A stretch of 38,961 nucleotides of DNA, from positions 1 through 38,961 of the forward strand of contig JAVBSY010000044.1 in assembly GCA_031556475.1 (NCBI GenBank), in the 5' to 3' direction. The translations under genes were made by a program, and so were the position numbers. The stretch is from Azoarcus sp031556475 (GTDB lineage Bacteria > Pseudomonadota > Gammaproteobacteria > Burkholderiales > Rhodocyclaceae). Below the pieces are notes generated by a model. That model had not been told where the DNA came from, searched no databases, and saw nothing but the letters and a program-made list of their open reading frames with translations. This document shows positions 6,843 to 15,779 of this stretch, in pieces (the first letter of the stretch is position 1; every line of letters begins with the position of its first letter).

Positions 6843-8945
6843 TCAACCTGCGGGGTTTTCGCTCAGCAGCGCCTTCATGCTCAGGCGAATCTTGCCGCGC
6901 TCGTCCGTTTCCAGCACTTTGACGCGAACGGTCTGGCCTTCTTTCACGTAGTCGGCCACGTTATTCACCCGCTCGTTGGCGATCTGGGAAACGTGCAGCA
7001 GGCCGTCGCGCCCCGGCAGGATATTGACGATGGCGCCAAACTCCAGCAGGCGCACGACCGTGCCTTCGTAGACCTTGCCCACTTCGACCTCGGCAGTGAT
7101 TTCCTCGATCTTCGTCTTGGCATTTTGCGCGCCTTCCGCCGATACGGAGGAAATGGTGATGTTGCCATCGTCCTCGATCTCGATGACCGTGCCGGTTTCT
7201 TCCTGCAATGCGCGAATCACCGCTCCGCCCTTGCCGATGACATCGCGGATTTTTTCCGGATTGATCTTCATCGTCATCATGCGCGGTGCGAACTCGGACA
7301 CCTCGCCACGGTTGGAACCCAGCGCGGCTTTCATATGGCCGAGGATATGCATGCGGCCTTCCTTTGCCTGACTCAGCGCGACCTGCATGATTTCCTTGGT
7401 GATGCCCTGGATTTTGATGTCCATCTGCAACGCGGTGACGCCGTTTTCGGTGCCGGCCACCTTGAAGTCCATGTCGCCGAGGTGATCCTCGTCACCCAGG
7501 ATATCGGTCAGCACAGCAAAACGGTTGCCGTCCTTGATCAGGCCCATGGCGATGCCGGCAACGTGATTCTTCATCGGCACCCCGGCATCCATCAGCGCAA
7601 GCGAGCCGCCGCACACGGAGGCCATCGAACTGGAACCGTTCGATTCGGTGATCTCGGAAACGACGCGAATGGCGTAGCCGAATTCGTCGCTGCTGGGCAG
7701 CATCGCCAACAGCGCACGCTTGGCCAGGCGGCCGTGGCCGATCTCGCGCCGTTTGGTGACGCCGAAGCGGCCTGTTTCTCCGGTGGAGAACGGCGGGAAG
7801 TTGTAATGCAGCATGAAACGTTCGCGGTATTCGCCGGCAATGGCGTCGATGATCTGTTCGTCGCGACCGGTGCCAAGCGTGGTGACGACCAGCGCCTGCG
7901 TTTCACCGCGCGTGAACAACGCCGAGCCATGCGTGCGCGGCAGTACGCCGACGCGGATGTCGATGGGGCGTACGGTACGGGTGTCGCGCCCGTCGATACG
8001 CGGTTCACCGTTGAGAATGCGGCTGCGCACAATGTCGGATTCGAGATTGAACAGCAGATCCTTGATCTCGTTTTCCGACGGCGGGGTGTCCGTACCAGCG
8101 GTCAGCGCGGCAACTGTGCTCTTGCGGATCTCGCTCAAGCGCTCGGTACGCGCCTGCTTGCTGGTGATGCGGAAGGCCCCGTCGACATCGGCGCGGGCAA
8201 TCTCGCTCACGCGTGCGATCAAGGCTTCGTTCTTGGCCGGCGGCTGCCAGTTCCATTCCGGCTTGCCGGCAACTTCGACGAGTTCGTTGATGGCGCGGAT
8301 CACCGCCTGCATCTGCTCGTGACCGAAAACAACGGCGCCAAGCATGGCCGCCTCGGACAACTCCTGCGCTTCGGACTCCACCATCAGCACTGCGGCTTCG
8401 GTACCCGCAACGACCAGATTCAGCTCGCTCATACCGAGTTGCGTGGTGGTCGGATTGAGGATGTACTGCCCGTTGGCGTAGCCGACCCGCGCGGCGCCGA
8501 TCGGACCGTCGAACGGAATGCCGGAGATCGCCAGCGCGGCGGAAGCGCCGATCATGGCCGGGATGTCGCCGTCGACTTCCGGGTTGAGCGACAGCACGGT
8601 CACGATGACTTGGACTTCGTTATAGAAACCATCCGGGAACAGCGGACGGATCGGCCGGTCGATCAGGCGCGAGGTCAGTGTTTCCTTTTCGGTCGGACGG
8701 CCTTCGCGCTTGAAAAAGCCGCCGGGAATACGGCCGGCGGCATAGAATTTTTCGACGTAGTCGACAGTCAGCGGGAAAAAGTCCTGTCCCGGTTTGGCGT
8801 CTTTCGCGCCCACGACCGTAGCCAGAACGACGGTGTCGTCCATATTGACGATCACGGCGCCGCCGGCCTGGCGAGCAATCTCGCCGGTTTCGAGCGTGAC
8901 GGTATGGGCGCCGTAGGTAAATGTTTTCTTGATGGCGGTAGGCAA
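6843..8945 (-). CDS. pnp: Polyribonucleotide nucleotidyltransferase (PNPase)
   Basis: PNPase degrades RNA from the 3' end with phosphate and is a core degradosome and RNA-turnover enzyme. Two RNase PH-like domains are readable (N-terminal from KKTFTYGAHTV with GQDFFPLTVDY and GRIPGGFFKREGRP; second with RTVRPIDIRVGVLPRTHGSALFTRGETQ). They are followed by a KH domain (PEKIRDVIGKGG) and an S1 domain (VGKVYEGTVVRLLEFGAIV). I choose the TTG at 8945 as start: it gives 700 residues beginning M-P-T-A-I-K-K, the usual family N-terminus, and has AAGGAAG about 6 bases upstream. A further in-frame ATG at 9002 would add 19 atypical residues. It follows rpsO, the usual arrangement. Confidence 0.97.
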   Translation of the reverse strand: MPTAIKKTFTYGAHTVTLETGEIARQAGGAVIVNMDDTVVLATVVGAKDAKPGQDFFPLTVDYVEKFYAAGRIPGGFFKREGRPTEKETLTSRLIDRPIRPLFPDGFYNEVQVIVTVLSLNPEVDGDIPAMIGASAALAISGIPFDGPIGAARVGYANGQYILNPTTTQLGMSELNLVVAGTEAAVLMVESEAQELSEAAMLGAVVFGHEQMQAVIRAINELVEVAGKPEWNWQPPAKNEALIARVSEIARADVDGAFRITSKQARTERLSEIRKSTVAALTAGTDTPPSENEIKDLLFNLESDIVRSRILNGEPRIDGRDTRTVRPIDIRVGVLPRTHGSALFTRGETQALVVTTLGTGRDEQIIDAIAGEYRERFMLHYNFPPFSTGETGRFGVTKRREIGHGRLAKRALLAMLPSSDEFGYAIRVVSEITESNGSSSMASVCGGSLALMDAGVPMKNHVAGIAMGLIKDGNRFAVLTDILGDEDHLGDMDFKVAGTENGVTALQMDIKIQGITKEIMQVALSQAKEGRMHILGHMKAALGSNRGEVSEFAPRMMTMKINPEKIRDVIGKGGAVIRALQEETGTVIEIEDDGNITISSVSAEGAQNAKTKIEEITAEVEVGKVYEGTVVRLLEFGAIVNILPGRDGLLHVSQIANERVNNVADYVKEGQTVRVKVLETDERGKIRLSMKALLSENPAG

Positions 8946-9026
8946 GGGAAGCTTCCTTTTTATACAAGGGTTGCAGCCAACCACGGCTGCGACGACGAGC
9001 ACACGGACGAATGCGCCAGAAACGGA

Positions 9027-9063
9027 AAAGCCGGCACGACCCTGGCGGGTTCGCCCCGGCTTT
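9027..9063 (-). terminator. Hairpin between rpsO and pnp
   Basis: On the minus strand AAAGCCGG (9056-9063) pairs with CCGGCTTT (9027-9034), with an inner GGCG-AACC-CGCC hairpin, and is followed by TTTTCCG. It sits about 55 bases after the rpsO stop. It is either a partial terminator or a processing hairpin in the pnp leader. Confidence 0.6.
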
Positions 9064-9118
9064 GCTGGCTCAAGCCAACCTGGCAGGTGCTGGCGGGCTC
9101 GTCACGATCAGCGGTTCT

Positions 9119-9388
9119 TTATTTGCGCAGACCCAAACGCTCGATCAGGGCGCGATAGCTGTCGGCGTTGGTCCCTTTCAGATAATCGAGCAGCTTGCGA
9201 CGCTGGCTGACCATTTTGAGCAGGCCACGGCGGGAGTGATGATCCTTGCCGTGCTCCTTGAAGTGGCCGGTCAGCCCGTTGATGCGCGTAGTCAACAATG
9301 CCACTTGCACTTCGGGCGAACCGGTGTCGCCAGGAGCGCGCTGGTATTCGGAAACGACTTTCGCTTTGGTAGCGGTATCGAGAGCCAT
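9119..9388 (-). CDS. rpsO: 30S ribosomal protein S15
   Basis: S15 binds the central domain of 16S rRNA early in 30S assembly. The 89-residue protein begins MALDTATKAKVVSEYQ and shows the family's RAPGDTGSPEVQVALLT, HFKEHGKDHHSRRGLL and MVSQRRKLLDYLKG motifs, with the expected length and basic character. The reading frame extends upstream to 9460, but the ATG at 9388 gives the normal N-terminus. It is separated from truB by its own promoter region and precedes pnp, as in most proteobacteria. In other bacteria S15 represses its own translation; I cannot confirm a corresponding leader fold here. Confidence 0.97.
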   Translation of the reverse strand: MALDTATKAKVVSEYQRAPGDTGSPEVQVALLTTRINGLTGHFKEHGKDHHSRRGLLKMVSQRRKLLDYLKGTNADSYRALIERLGLRK

Positions 9389-9430
9389 AGGTGTATTTAC
9401 TCTTTTCGTTCTGCCAATCGGAAGCGGGGG

Positions 9431-9460
9431 ATTATACCCGCTACTAAACAGGAAACTCAA
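9431..9460 (-). promoter_or_regulatory. Promoter of rpsO-pnp
   Basis: A perfect TATAAT (minus strand, 9431-9436) lies 18 bases from TTGAGT (9455-9460). It lies in the gap between truB and rpsO, about 40 bases before the rpsO start, so rpsO-pnp can be transcribed separately from the nusA operon. Confidence 0.7.
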
Positions 9461-9475
9461 TCGTTAAGGCATTGT

Positions 9476-10381
9476 TTATGCCGCGATTCCCGTGGTGATG
9501 AGGCGTTTCGCCCACAACCTGCCGTCGTCGTGCCATTCCGCCAGGCCAAGGAACTTCCCTGCGCCATACAGGCGGACGATGCCTTTACCGGAAGGCGCGA
9601 AGCGTAGCGGCTGGCCGTGCAGGATGGCAGTGGTCTGCTCGCCATCGAGTTCGACGCGTTCGAAAGCACTGACGAGCACATCCGGCGGCGCTAGCAGGCG
9701 ATCCCGTTCGATCAGATCCGCCGCTTCCAGAATTTGCAGCGACACGGCATCCTCCACGTCGAACACACCGATGCGTGTTCGACGCAAGGCGCTCAGATGC
9801 GCACCACACCCCAGCGCGGTACCAATGTCCATCGCCAGGCTCCGGATGTAGGTGCCTTTGCTGCATGCCACACGGATGCGGAAGCAATCACCGTCGAATG
9901 CTTCCAGATCAAGCTCATGGATACGCACGCGGCGCGTCTCGCGCTCGATTTCGATACCTGCGCGCGCATATTCGTACAACGGCTTGCCGTTGCGCTTGAG
10001 CGCCGAATACATGGGCGGCATTTGCTCGATTTCGCCCCGGAAACGCTTCAGCACCTCGATCAGGCCCGCCTCCGACACTTCGACAGGGCGCGTACCGAGC
10101 ACCGCCCCGTCCGCATCGCCGCTATCGGTTTCGATGCCCAGGCGAACGGTGGCAGCGTAGGTTTTGTCCGCATCGAGCAGCATCTGCGAAAACTTTGTCG
10201 CCTCGCCAAACGCAAGCGGCAGCAAACCGCTCGCCATCGGATCGAGTGTTCCGGTATGCCCTGCCTTGGCCGCATTGAGCAGGCGACGGGCAGTCTGCAG
10301 AGCAGCGTTGGACGTCACCCCTGAAGGCTTGTCGAGCAACAGAACGCCATCAATGGTGCGGCGTACGATTTTGCGCTGCAT
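9476..10381 (-). CDS. truB: tRNA pseudouridine(55) synthase
   Basis: TruB makes pseudouridine 55 in the T-loop of most tRNAs. The 301-residue protein shows the DGVLLLDKPSGVTSN start, the catalytic motif GHTGTLDPMASGLL with Asp47, the KTYAATVRLG strand, GEIEQMPPMYSALK and the CSKGTYIRSLAMDIG motif. A C-terminal PUA-like part (about 245-301) ends in a WAKRLI strand. It lies 34 bases downstream of rbfA and belongs to the rimP-nusA-infB-rbfA-truB operon. Confidence 0.97.
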   Translation of the reverse strand: MQRKIVRRTIDGVLLLDKPSGVTSNAALQTARRLLNAAKAGHTGTLDPMASGLLPLAFGEATKFSQMLLDADKTYAATVRLGIETDSGDADGAVLGTRPVEVSEAGLIEVLKRFRGEIEQMPPMYSALKRNGKPLYEYARAGIEIERETRRVRIHELDLEAFDGDCFRIRVACSKGTYIRSLAMDIGTALGCGAHLSALRRTRIGVFDVEDAVSLQILEAADLIERDRLLAPPDVLVSAFERVELDGEQTTAILHGQPLRFAPSGKGIVRLYGAGKFLGLAEWHDDGRLWAKRLITTGIAA

Positions 10382-10415
10382 GGGGAAAAAGTATCTGCCG
10401 AACGCCTGCTGCGCG

Positions 10416-10805
10416 TCAGTCGTCGGTATCGACGTCGTTGCGGTGACGGGCTTCGTCTTCCTTTACCGTATCGTCGATGAGCCGGGACAAGCGGCTGCCC
10501 TCTTCAACCGAGCGGTCGTAGTGAAAGTGCAGTTCGGGGATCGTATGCAACCGAATCCGCCGGCCAAGTTCGCGTCGCAGGAAACCACCCGCGCGACGCA
10601 AACCCTGCAATATATCGGGAACGCTCTCCTCTCCACCCATTGCAGTAAAAAAAACCTTGGCATGGGCGTAATCGGGCGTGATCTCGACATCGGTCAAGGT
10701 AATGAAGCCGACACGCGGATCCTTGACTTCCAGCCGGATCAACTCGGCCAGCTCGCGGCGGATCTGCTCCACCACGCGCTGGCTGCGGGAATATTCCTTG
10801 GGCAT
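10416..10805 (-). CDS. rbfA: Ribosome-binding factor A
   Basis: RbfA is a small KH-fold protein that helps late maturation of the 30S subunit and the 5' end of 16S rRNA, and supports growth in the cold. The 129-residue protein carries the typical RSQRVVEQIRRELAELI start, VKDPRVGFITLTDVEITPDYAHAKVFF and a C-terminal HTIPELHFHYDRSVEEGSRLSRLID motif, followed by an acidic tail. Its ATG lies three bases after the infB stop, so translation is probably coupled. Confidence 0.97.
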   Translation of the reverse strand: MPKEYSRSQRVVEQIRRELAELIRLEVKDPRVGFITLTDVEITPDYAHAKVFFTAMGGEESVPDILQGLRRAGGFLRRELGRRIRLHTIPELHFHYDRSVEEGSRLSRLIDDTVKEDEARHRNDVDTDD

Positions 10806-10808
10806 CGC

Positions 10809-13628
10809 TTACAGGGTCCGCGCGATCTCTTTGACCTCGAACACTTCCAACTGGTCGCCGACTTCGATGTCGTTGTAGTTCTTCAACTGCAAGCCACACT
10901 CGTAGCCGAACTTGACTTCCTTGACGTCGTCCTTGAAACGCTTGAGCGACTCCAGTTCGCCCGACCAGACCACCGTATGGTTGCGCAGCAGACGCACCGA
11001 GGCGTTGCGCTTGACCATGCCTTCGAGCACATAGCAGCCAGCCACCGAACCGACCCTGGAAATGGTGAACACCTGCCGGATCTCGACCAGACCGATGACT
11101 TCTTCGCGCTGCTCCGGCGACAACATACCGGACAGGGCGGCTTTCACCTCGTCGACCGCGTCGTAGATGATGTTGTAGTAGCGGATATCGACACCGAAGG
11201 TTTCGGCCAGTTTGCGCGCACCGGCATCGGCACGGGTATTGAAGCCGACGATGACGGCGCCCGAAGCCTGAGCCAGGTTGACGTCGGATTCGGAAATCGC
11301 GCCGACAGCGCCGTGGATGACGTTGACGCGCACCTCTTCGGTCGAGAGCTTGACCAACGATTGCACCAACGCCTCTTGCGAACCCTGAACGTCGGCCTTG
11401 ATGATGAGCGACAGGCTTTTGGTTTCGCCTTCGGCCATCTGGTCGAACATATTTTCCAGCTTCGCGGCCTGTTGCTTGGCCAGTTTCACGTCGCGGAACT
11501 TACCCTGACGGAACAGGGCGATTTCCCGCGCCTTCTTCTCGTCGGCCAGCATGATGGCCTCGTCGCCCGCGGCAGGAACGTCGGACAAACCGAGGATTTC
11601 CACCGGAATCGATGGCCCCGCTTCGTCGATGGGCTTGCCGTTTTCGTCGAGCATCGCGCGGATACGGCCGAAAGTGGCGCCAGCGAGCAGGACATCCCCT
11701 TTTCTCAGCGTACCGGACTGCACCAGCAGCGAGGCAACCGGACCACGCCCCTTGTCGAGGCGCGCTTCGACGATCAACCCCTTGGCCGGCGCATCCACCG
11801 CCGCGGTCAGTTCCAACACCTCGGCCTGCAGCAGTACCGCTTCGAGCAGCGCATCGATCCCTTCGCCGCTCTTGGCCGACACGGGAACGAACATGGTGTC
11901 GCCGCCGTACTCCTCGGGAATCACGCTCTCGCTCACCAATTCCTGCTTGACCCGATCCGGATTCGCTTCCGGCTTGTCGACCTTGGTGATCGCCACCACC
12001 AGCGGCACCTCGGCCGCCTTGGCATGGTGAATGGCCTCGCGCGTCTGCGGCATCACGCCATCGTCGGCAGCCACCACCAGGATGACGATGTCGGTCGCCT
12101 TGGCGCCACGCGCCCGCATCGCCGTAAAGGCCTCGTGGCCCGGCGTATCGAGGAAGGTCAGCATGCCGCGTGGCGTCTCGACGTGATACGCGCCGATATG
12201 CTGGGTAATGCCGCCAGCCTCGCCCGCAGCCACCTTGGCGCGCCGGATGTAATCGAGCAACGAGGTCTTGCCGTGGTCGACGTGCCCCATGACGGTAACC
12301 ACCGGCGCGCGCGGCAACACCTCGGCATCCTTGTGCTCATCGTGCTCTTCGAGGAAGGCATCCGGATCGTCGAGCTTGGCGGCAAGCGCCCGATGCCCCA
12401 TGTCCTCGACCAGAATCATGGCCGTTTCCTGGTCCAGCACCTGGTTGATCGTGACCATCGAGCCCATCTTCATCAACACCTTGATGACCTCGGTCGCCTT
12501 TACCGCCATCTTGTGGGCAAGATCGGCAACCGTGATGGTTTCCGGCACGTGCACTTCGCGCACGATCGGCTCGCTGGGCGCCTGGAAGCTCTGGTGATCG
12601 TCCTGATGACGCCCGCCGCCATGGCGCCCGCCACCCTTGGCGCCGCGCCATGAGTTACCGGCCACGCCACCGACCTCGCCACGGCTTTTGATCCCGCGGC
12701 GCTTGGCGCTGTCGTTCTCGCGAACGCCGCGCTTGGTGTCCTTGGTAGCCGCCTTGTCTTCGGTCTTGGCCGGGCGGTGGAGCGTACCGGTAGTGGTCTT
12801 CGCGGCCGCGGTCTTCGTGGTTGCCGTCTTTGCCGCCTCTTCCTTGCGTTGCGCTTCCGCGCGGGCGTTGGCCTGCCGCGTTTCTTCCTCGACGCGACGC
12901 GCTTCGACAGCCGCCTTGGCGGCGGCTTCCCGTTCCTGGCGGGCGCGCAGGTCGGCGGTCTGGCGTTCGAGCAGTTCGCGATGGCGCCGCGCCTCCTTCT
13001 CCCGCGAGGCGATTTCTTCCTCGCTCAACAAGGACGTAATGCTCACCGGCTTGGCACGCACAGGCGCAGCGGCGGGGGACTCTTCCGCCACCACGGTTTC
13101 CTGCTCAGGCACAACCTCGGCTGGAACAGCTTCGGCGGAAACAGGTTCGGCGACGGCGACAGCCGGTTCCGGTTCGGGCACGGCCTCGGCCACTACAGGC
13201 TCCGGCACCGCGACGGGCTCGGGCACCTCGACCACAGGCTCCACCACTTCGGCGGACACGGCTTCGACAACAACGAGTTCCTCTTCAGCCACTGTCAGCG
13301 CATCGGCATTCGCCGTATCCACGGGCAATTCGTCGCGCTTGACGAAAGTGCGCTTCTTGCGCACTTCCACCTGCACCGTACGTGCACGCCCGGTCGAATC
13401 GGTAGACCGGATCTCGCTGGTCTGCTTGCGAGTCAACGTAATCTTGCCTTTGGATTCAGTACCGCCGTGGGCGCGGCGAAGATAATCGAGCAGCCGGGTC
13501 TTATCTTGCTCGGACAGCAGATCACTGGCACCGGTCTTATCGACGCCGGCACGCTTGAGTTGCTCGAGCAACGCTGCCGCCGGCATTTTCAGTTCGCCGG
13601 CAAACTGGGTCACGCTCATCTGTTCCAT
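10809..13628 (-). CDS. infB: Translation initiation factor IF-2
   Basis: IF-2 places initiator tRNA on the 30S subunit and promotes subunit joining with GTP. The 939-residue protein begins MEQMSVTQFAGELKM after a strong GAGGGGAGG site; the frame extends further to 13664 but without support. An N-terminal IF2N domain is followed by a long Glu/Val/Pro/Ala-rich and then charged Lys/Arg/Glu linker (about 100-330), a second IF2N-type part, and the G domain with GHVDHGKTS and DTPGHEAF. The base-specificity motif reads T-K-V-D instead of NKxD. Domains II, III and the C-terminal tRNA-binding domain (FKDDVKEVKFGYECGLQL) are complete. It follows nusA by 13 bases. Confidence 0.97.
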   Translation of the reverse strand: MEQMSVTQFAGELKMPAAALLEQLKRAGVDKTGASDLLSEQDKTRLLDYLRRAHGGTESKGKITLTRKQTSEIRSTDSTGRARTVQVEVRKKRTFVKRDELPVDTANADALTVAEEELVVVEAVSAEVVEPVVEVPEPVAVPEPVVAEAVPEPEPAVAVAEPVSAEAVPAEVVPEQETVVAEESPAAAPVRAKPVSITSLLSEEEIASREKEARRHRELLERQTADLRARQEREAAAKAAVEARRVEEETRQANARAEAQRKEEAAKTATTKTAAAKTTTGTLHRPAKTEDKAATKDTKRGVRENDSAKRRGIKSRGEVGGVAGNSWRGAKGGGRHGGGRHQDDHQSFQAPSEPIVREVHVPETITVADLAHKMAVKATEVIKVLMKMGSMVTINQVLDQETAMILVEDMGHRALAAKLDDPDAFLEEHDEHKDAEVLPRAPVVTVMGHVDHGKTSLLDYIRRAKVAAGEAGGITQHIGAYHVETPRGMLTFLDTPGHEAFTAMRARGAKATDIVILVVAADDGVMPQTREAIHHAKAAEVPLVVAITKVDKPEANPDRVKQELVSESVIPEEYGGDTMFVPVSAKSGEGIDALLEAVLLQAEVLELTAAVDAPAKGLIVEARLDKGRGPVASLLVQSGTLRKGDVLLAGATFGRIRAMLDENGKPIDEAGPSIPVEILGLSDVPAAGDEAIMLADEKKAREIALFRQGKFRDVKLAKQQAAKLENMFDQMAEGETKSLSLIIKADVQGSQEALVQSLVKLSTEEVRVNVIHGAVGAISESDVNLAQASGAVIVGFNTRADAGARKLAETFGVDIRYYNIIYDAVDEVKAALSGMLSPEQREEVIGLVEIRQVFTISRVGSVAGCYVLEGMVKRNASVRLLRNHTVVWSGELESLKRFKDDVKEVKFGYECGLQLKNYNDIEVGDQLEVFEVKEIARTL

Positions 13629-13641
13629 TGCTGCCCTCCCC

Positions 13642-15117
13642 TCATTCTTCGAACCAGTGCGCACGGGCCACCGAGATCAGTGCCGCAGCCTTTTCCTGGT
13701 TCACCCCGGCCACCTCGATCAATTCGTCGACCGCGAGGTCGGCCAGATCGTCCCGGGTACGGATACCTTTCTGCGCAAGAACGCTGGCCAGCGTTCTGTC
13801 CATGCCGTCGAGGTTGAGCAAATCGTCGGAAACGTTCTCAAGCTGCTCCTCGGTCGCAATCGCTTCGGTCAGCAAAACGTTACGCGCACGGTTACGCAAC
13901 TCGTTGACCGTGTCCTCGTCGAACGCTTCGATTTCGAGCATTTCGGCGAGCGGCACGTAGGCGATTTCCTCCAGCGAGGAGAAACCCTCGTCGATAAGGA
14001 TATCGGCCAATTCTTCATCCACGTCGAGCTTGTCGATGAACAGACCGCGTAGCGTGGTCTGCTCCTGCTCGGACTTTTCCGCCGACTCCTGCTCACTCAT
14101 CAGATTGATCGTCCACTGCGTCAGATCGGACGCCAGCTTCACGTTCTGACCGCTGCGGCCGATGGCAATGGCGAGATTGCTTTCATCCACCACCACATCC
14201 ATTGCGTGCGCCTCTTCATCGACGACGATGGACACGATCGCGGCCGGCTGCAGCGCGGCGATGACGAACTGCGCGGGATCGGGCGCCCAGACGATGATGT
14301 CGATCTGTTCGCCGCTGATTTCGTTACGCACCGCCGTCACGCGCGACCCGCGCAAGCCGACGCAGGTTCCGATCGGATCGATGCGCGGATCGTTCGACTT
14401 CACCGCGATCTTTGCACGCAGGCCCGGATCGCGCGCGCAGCCCTTGACTTCGAGCAGGCCGTCCTCGATTTCCGGAACCTCCAGCTCAAAGAGCTTCATC
14501 AGAAACTCGGGCGCCGTGCGCGACAGAATCAACTGCGGCCCGCGCGCGCTGCGATCGATTTTCAGCAGGTACGCCTTGACCCGGTCGCCCACGCGCAGGT
14601 TTTCGCGCGGAATCTGCTGATCGCGCGGCAACACCGCTTCCATGCGGCCCACTTCGATGATCGCGTTGCCCCGTTCCATGCGCTTGATGGAACCGGACAC
14701 AAGAAATTCCTTGCGTTCGAGGAAATCGTTCAACACCTGCTCGCGCTCGGCATCGCGGATGCGCTGCAAAATGACCTGTTTGGCCGCCTGCGCCCCGATG
14801 CGGCCGAAATCGATCGGCTCCAGCGGTTCCTCGATGTAGTCGCCAAGTTCGATACCTGGCTTCATTTCACGCGCATCGATGATGCCCATTTCGGACTCAT
14901 CGTTACTCACTTCCTCGTCCGGCATCACCACCCAGCGACGGAAGGATTCGTAATCGCCATTGTCGCGGTCGATCGACACGCGCACATCGGCATCGTCGTG
15001 GATACGCTTCTTGGTGGCGGAGGCAAGCGCCGACTCAAGCGCGGCGAACACGATGTCCTTGGCGACGTTCTTCTCGCGCGCCAACGCATCCACAAGCAGC
15101 AAAATCTCGCGGCTCAT
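13642..15117 (-). CDS. nusA: Transcription termination/antitermination protein NusA
   Basis: NusA binds RNA polymerase and controls pausing, intrinsic termination and antitermination. The 491-residue length matches the proteobacterial type. Visible parts are the N-terminal domain (LVDALAREKNVAKDIVFAALE), an S1 domain (FLVSGSIKRMERGNAIIEVG), two KH domains (DPIGTCVGLRGSRV and IAIGRSGQNVKLA) and two C-terminal acidic repeats (about 360-490, including FSSLEEIAYVPLAEML and IRTRDDLADLAVDELIEV). It lies 24 bases downstream of rimP and directly upstream of infB. If it feeds back on the hairpin before rimP, as is known for some proteobacteria, it controls its own operon. Confidence 0.97.
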   Translation of the reverse strand: MSREILLLVDALAREKNVAKDIVFAALESALASATKKRIHDDADVRVSIDRDNGDYESFRRWVVMPDEEVSNDESEMGIIDAREMKPGIELGDYIEEPLEPIDFGRIGAQAAKQVILQRIRDAEREQVLNDFLERKEFLVSGSIKRMERGNAIIEVGRMEAVLPRDQQIPRENLRVGDRVKAYLLKIDRSARGPQLILSRTAPEFLMKLFELEVPEIEDGLLEVKGCARDPGLRAKIAVKSNDPRIDPIGTCVGLRGSRVTAVRNEISGEQIDIIVWAPDPAQFVIAALQPAAIVSIVVDEEAHAMDVVVDESNLAIAIGRSGQNVKLASDLTQWTINLMSEQESAEKSEQEQTTLRGLFIDKLDVDEELADILIDEGFSSLEEIAYVPLAEMLEIEAFDEDTVNELRNRARNVLLTEAIATEEQLENVSDDLLNLDGMDRTLASVLAQKGIRTRDDLADLAVDELIEVAGVNQEKAAALISVARAHWFEE

Positions 15118-15141
15118 TTCGGCAAAACCTCCACAAGAATC

Positions 15142-15576
15142 TCAAAATTTAGGTACAAGGCGCGCCTTTTCGACTTCATCAAAGGGGATCGACACCTCCC
15201 CTTTCTCGGTGGCCAGTACGACCGCGCCATCGCGCATCCCCTGCAGGGCGCCGGTGAAGTTGCGCTGATTGTTCTGCGGCAAGGTCGCGCGCAACTGAAT
15301 ATCATGGCCGGCGAAACGCTCGAAGTCGCTCATTTTCTTCAGCAACCGATCAAGCCCGGGCGACGACACTTCAAGGCGGTCGTAATCGACATTTTCAACC
15401 TCGAAAACGCGCGTCAACTGATTGCTCACCGCAGCGCAATCGTCCACTGTCACACCACGCTCGATATCGATGAACACGCGCAGCAAACGGCCTTTCGGCG
15501 ACAGCTCGACGTCCACGAGCTCGAAGCCAAGTCCGCTGACAACCTGACCGACCAGATTTTCGATATCGATTCGCAT
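15142..15576 (-). CDS. rimP: Ribosome maturation factor RimP
   Basis: RimP assists 30S subunit assembly. The 144-residue protein starts MRIDIENLVGQVVSGLGFELVDVELS, has the signature RVFIDIERGVTVDDCAAVSNQL and a C-terminal SH3-like part with a TGALQGMRDGAVVL strand. I choose the ATG at 15576 because it gives the family N-terminus; an in-frame ATG at 15612 lies inside a terminator hairpin. The site upstream is only a GC-rich GGGCGGG, so initiation may be weak or controlled by the leader. First gene of the nusA-infB operon. Confidence 0.94.
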   Translation of the reverse strand: MRIDIENLVGQVVSGLGFELVDVELSPKGRLLRVFIDIERGVTVDDCAAVSNQLTRVFEVENVDYDRLEVSSPGLDRLLKKMSDFERFAGHDIQLRATLPQNNQRNFTGALQGMRDGAVVLATEKGEVSIPFDEVEKARLVPKF

Positions 15577-15586
15577 GCCCGCCCGC

Positions 15587-15613
15587 AAATAAAAAATGGG
15601 CGAAACGCCCATT
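15587..15613 (-). terminator. Terminator-like attenuator directly before rimP
   Basis: On the minus strand AATGGGCG-TTT-CGCCCATT (15595-15613) is an 8-bp stem followed by TTTTATTT, ending about 11 bases before the rimP ATG. It fits an intrinsic terminator in the leader of the rimP-nusA-infB operon, so polymerase must read through it to express the operon. Confidence 0.75.
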
Positions 15614-15707
15614 CCCGTCGTTACAACTGGATAAACGGAACACGCACCGCAGCAATTAACCGCTACACCGCTTCATTTCTCTATTAGTGCGCCCGTAAAG
15701 CCTTAGG

Positions 15708-15736
15708 ATTATAACGTCAAATACAAAAGCCCGCAA
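15708..15736 (-). promoter_or_regulatory. Promoter of the rimP-nusA-infB operon
   Basis: A perfect TATAAT (15708-15713) lies 17 bases from TTGCGG (15731-15736), the -35 overlapping the rluB terminator stem. It would give a leader of about 125 bases that contains the attenuator before rimP. Confidence 0.6.
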
Positions 15737-15757
15737 ACCGGAAGCGGCGTGCGGGCT
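15721..15757 (-). terminator. Intrinsic terminator of rluB
   Basis: Minus-strand AGCCCGCA (15750-15757) pairs with TGCGGGCT (15728-15735), followed by TTTTGTATTT. It lies about 23 bases after the rluB stop. Confidence 0.85.
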
Positions 15758-15779
15758 GGCGCGATCAAGGCAAAACCGC

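Noticed and set aside
6459..9158. A long plus-strand open frame (899 codons) opposite pnp
   Set aside because: It is the mirror of pnp codon bias; the translation is rich in His, Arg, Asp and Gly without domain signs, and pnp is certain on the other strand.
10164..12653. A long plus-strand open frame (829 codons) opposite truB, rbfA and infB
   Set aside because: It spans three well-recognised genes on the minus strand and has the composition typical of antisense frames in GC-rich DNA.
12800..13320. Repetitive GC-rich stretch that could be read as a simple-sequence repeat
   Set aside because: It is the Glu/Val/Pro/Ala- and Lys/Arg-rich linker of IF-2 and is read in frame without stops.
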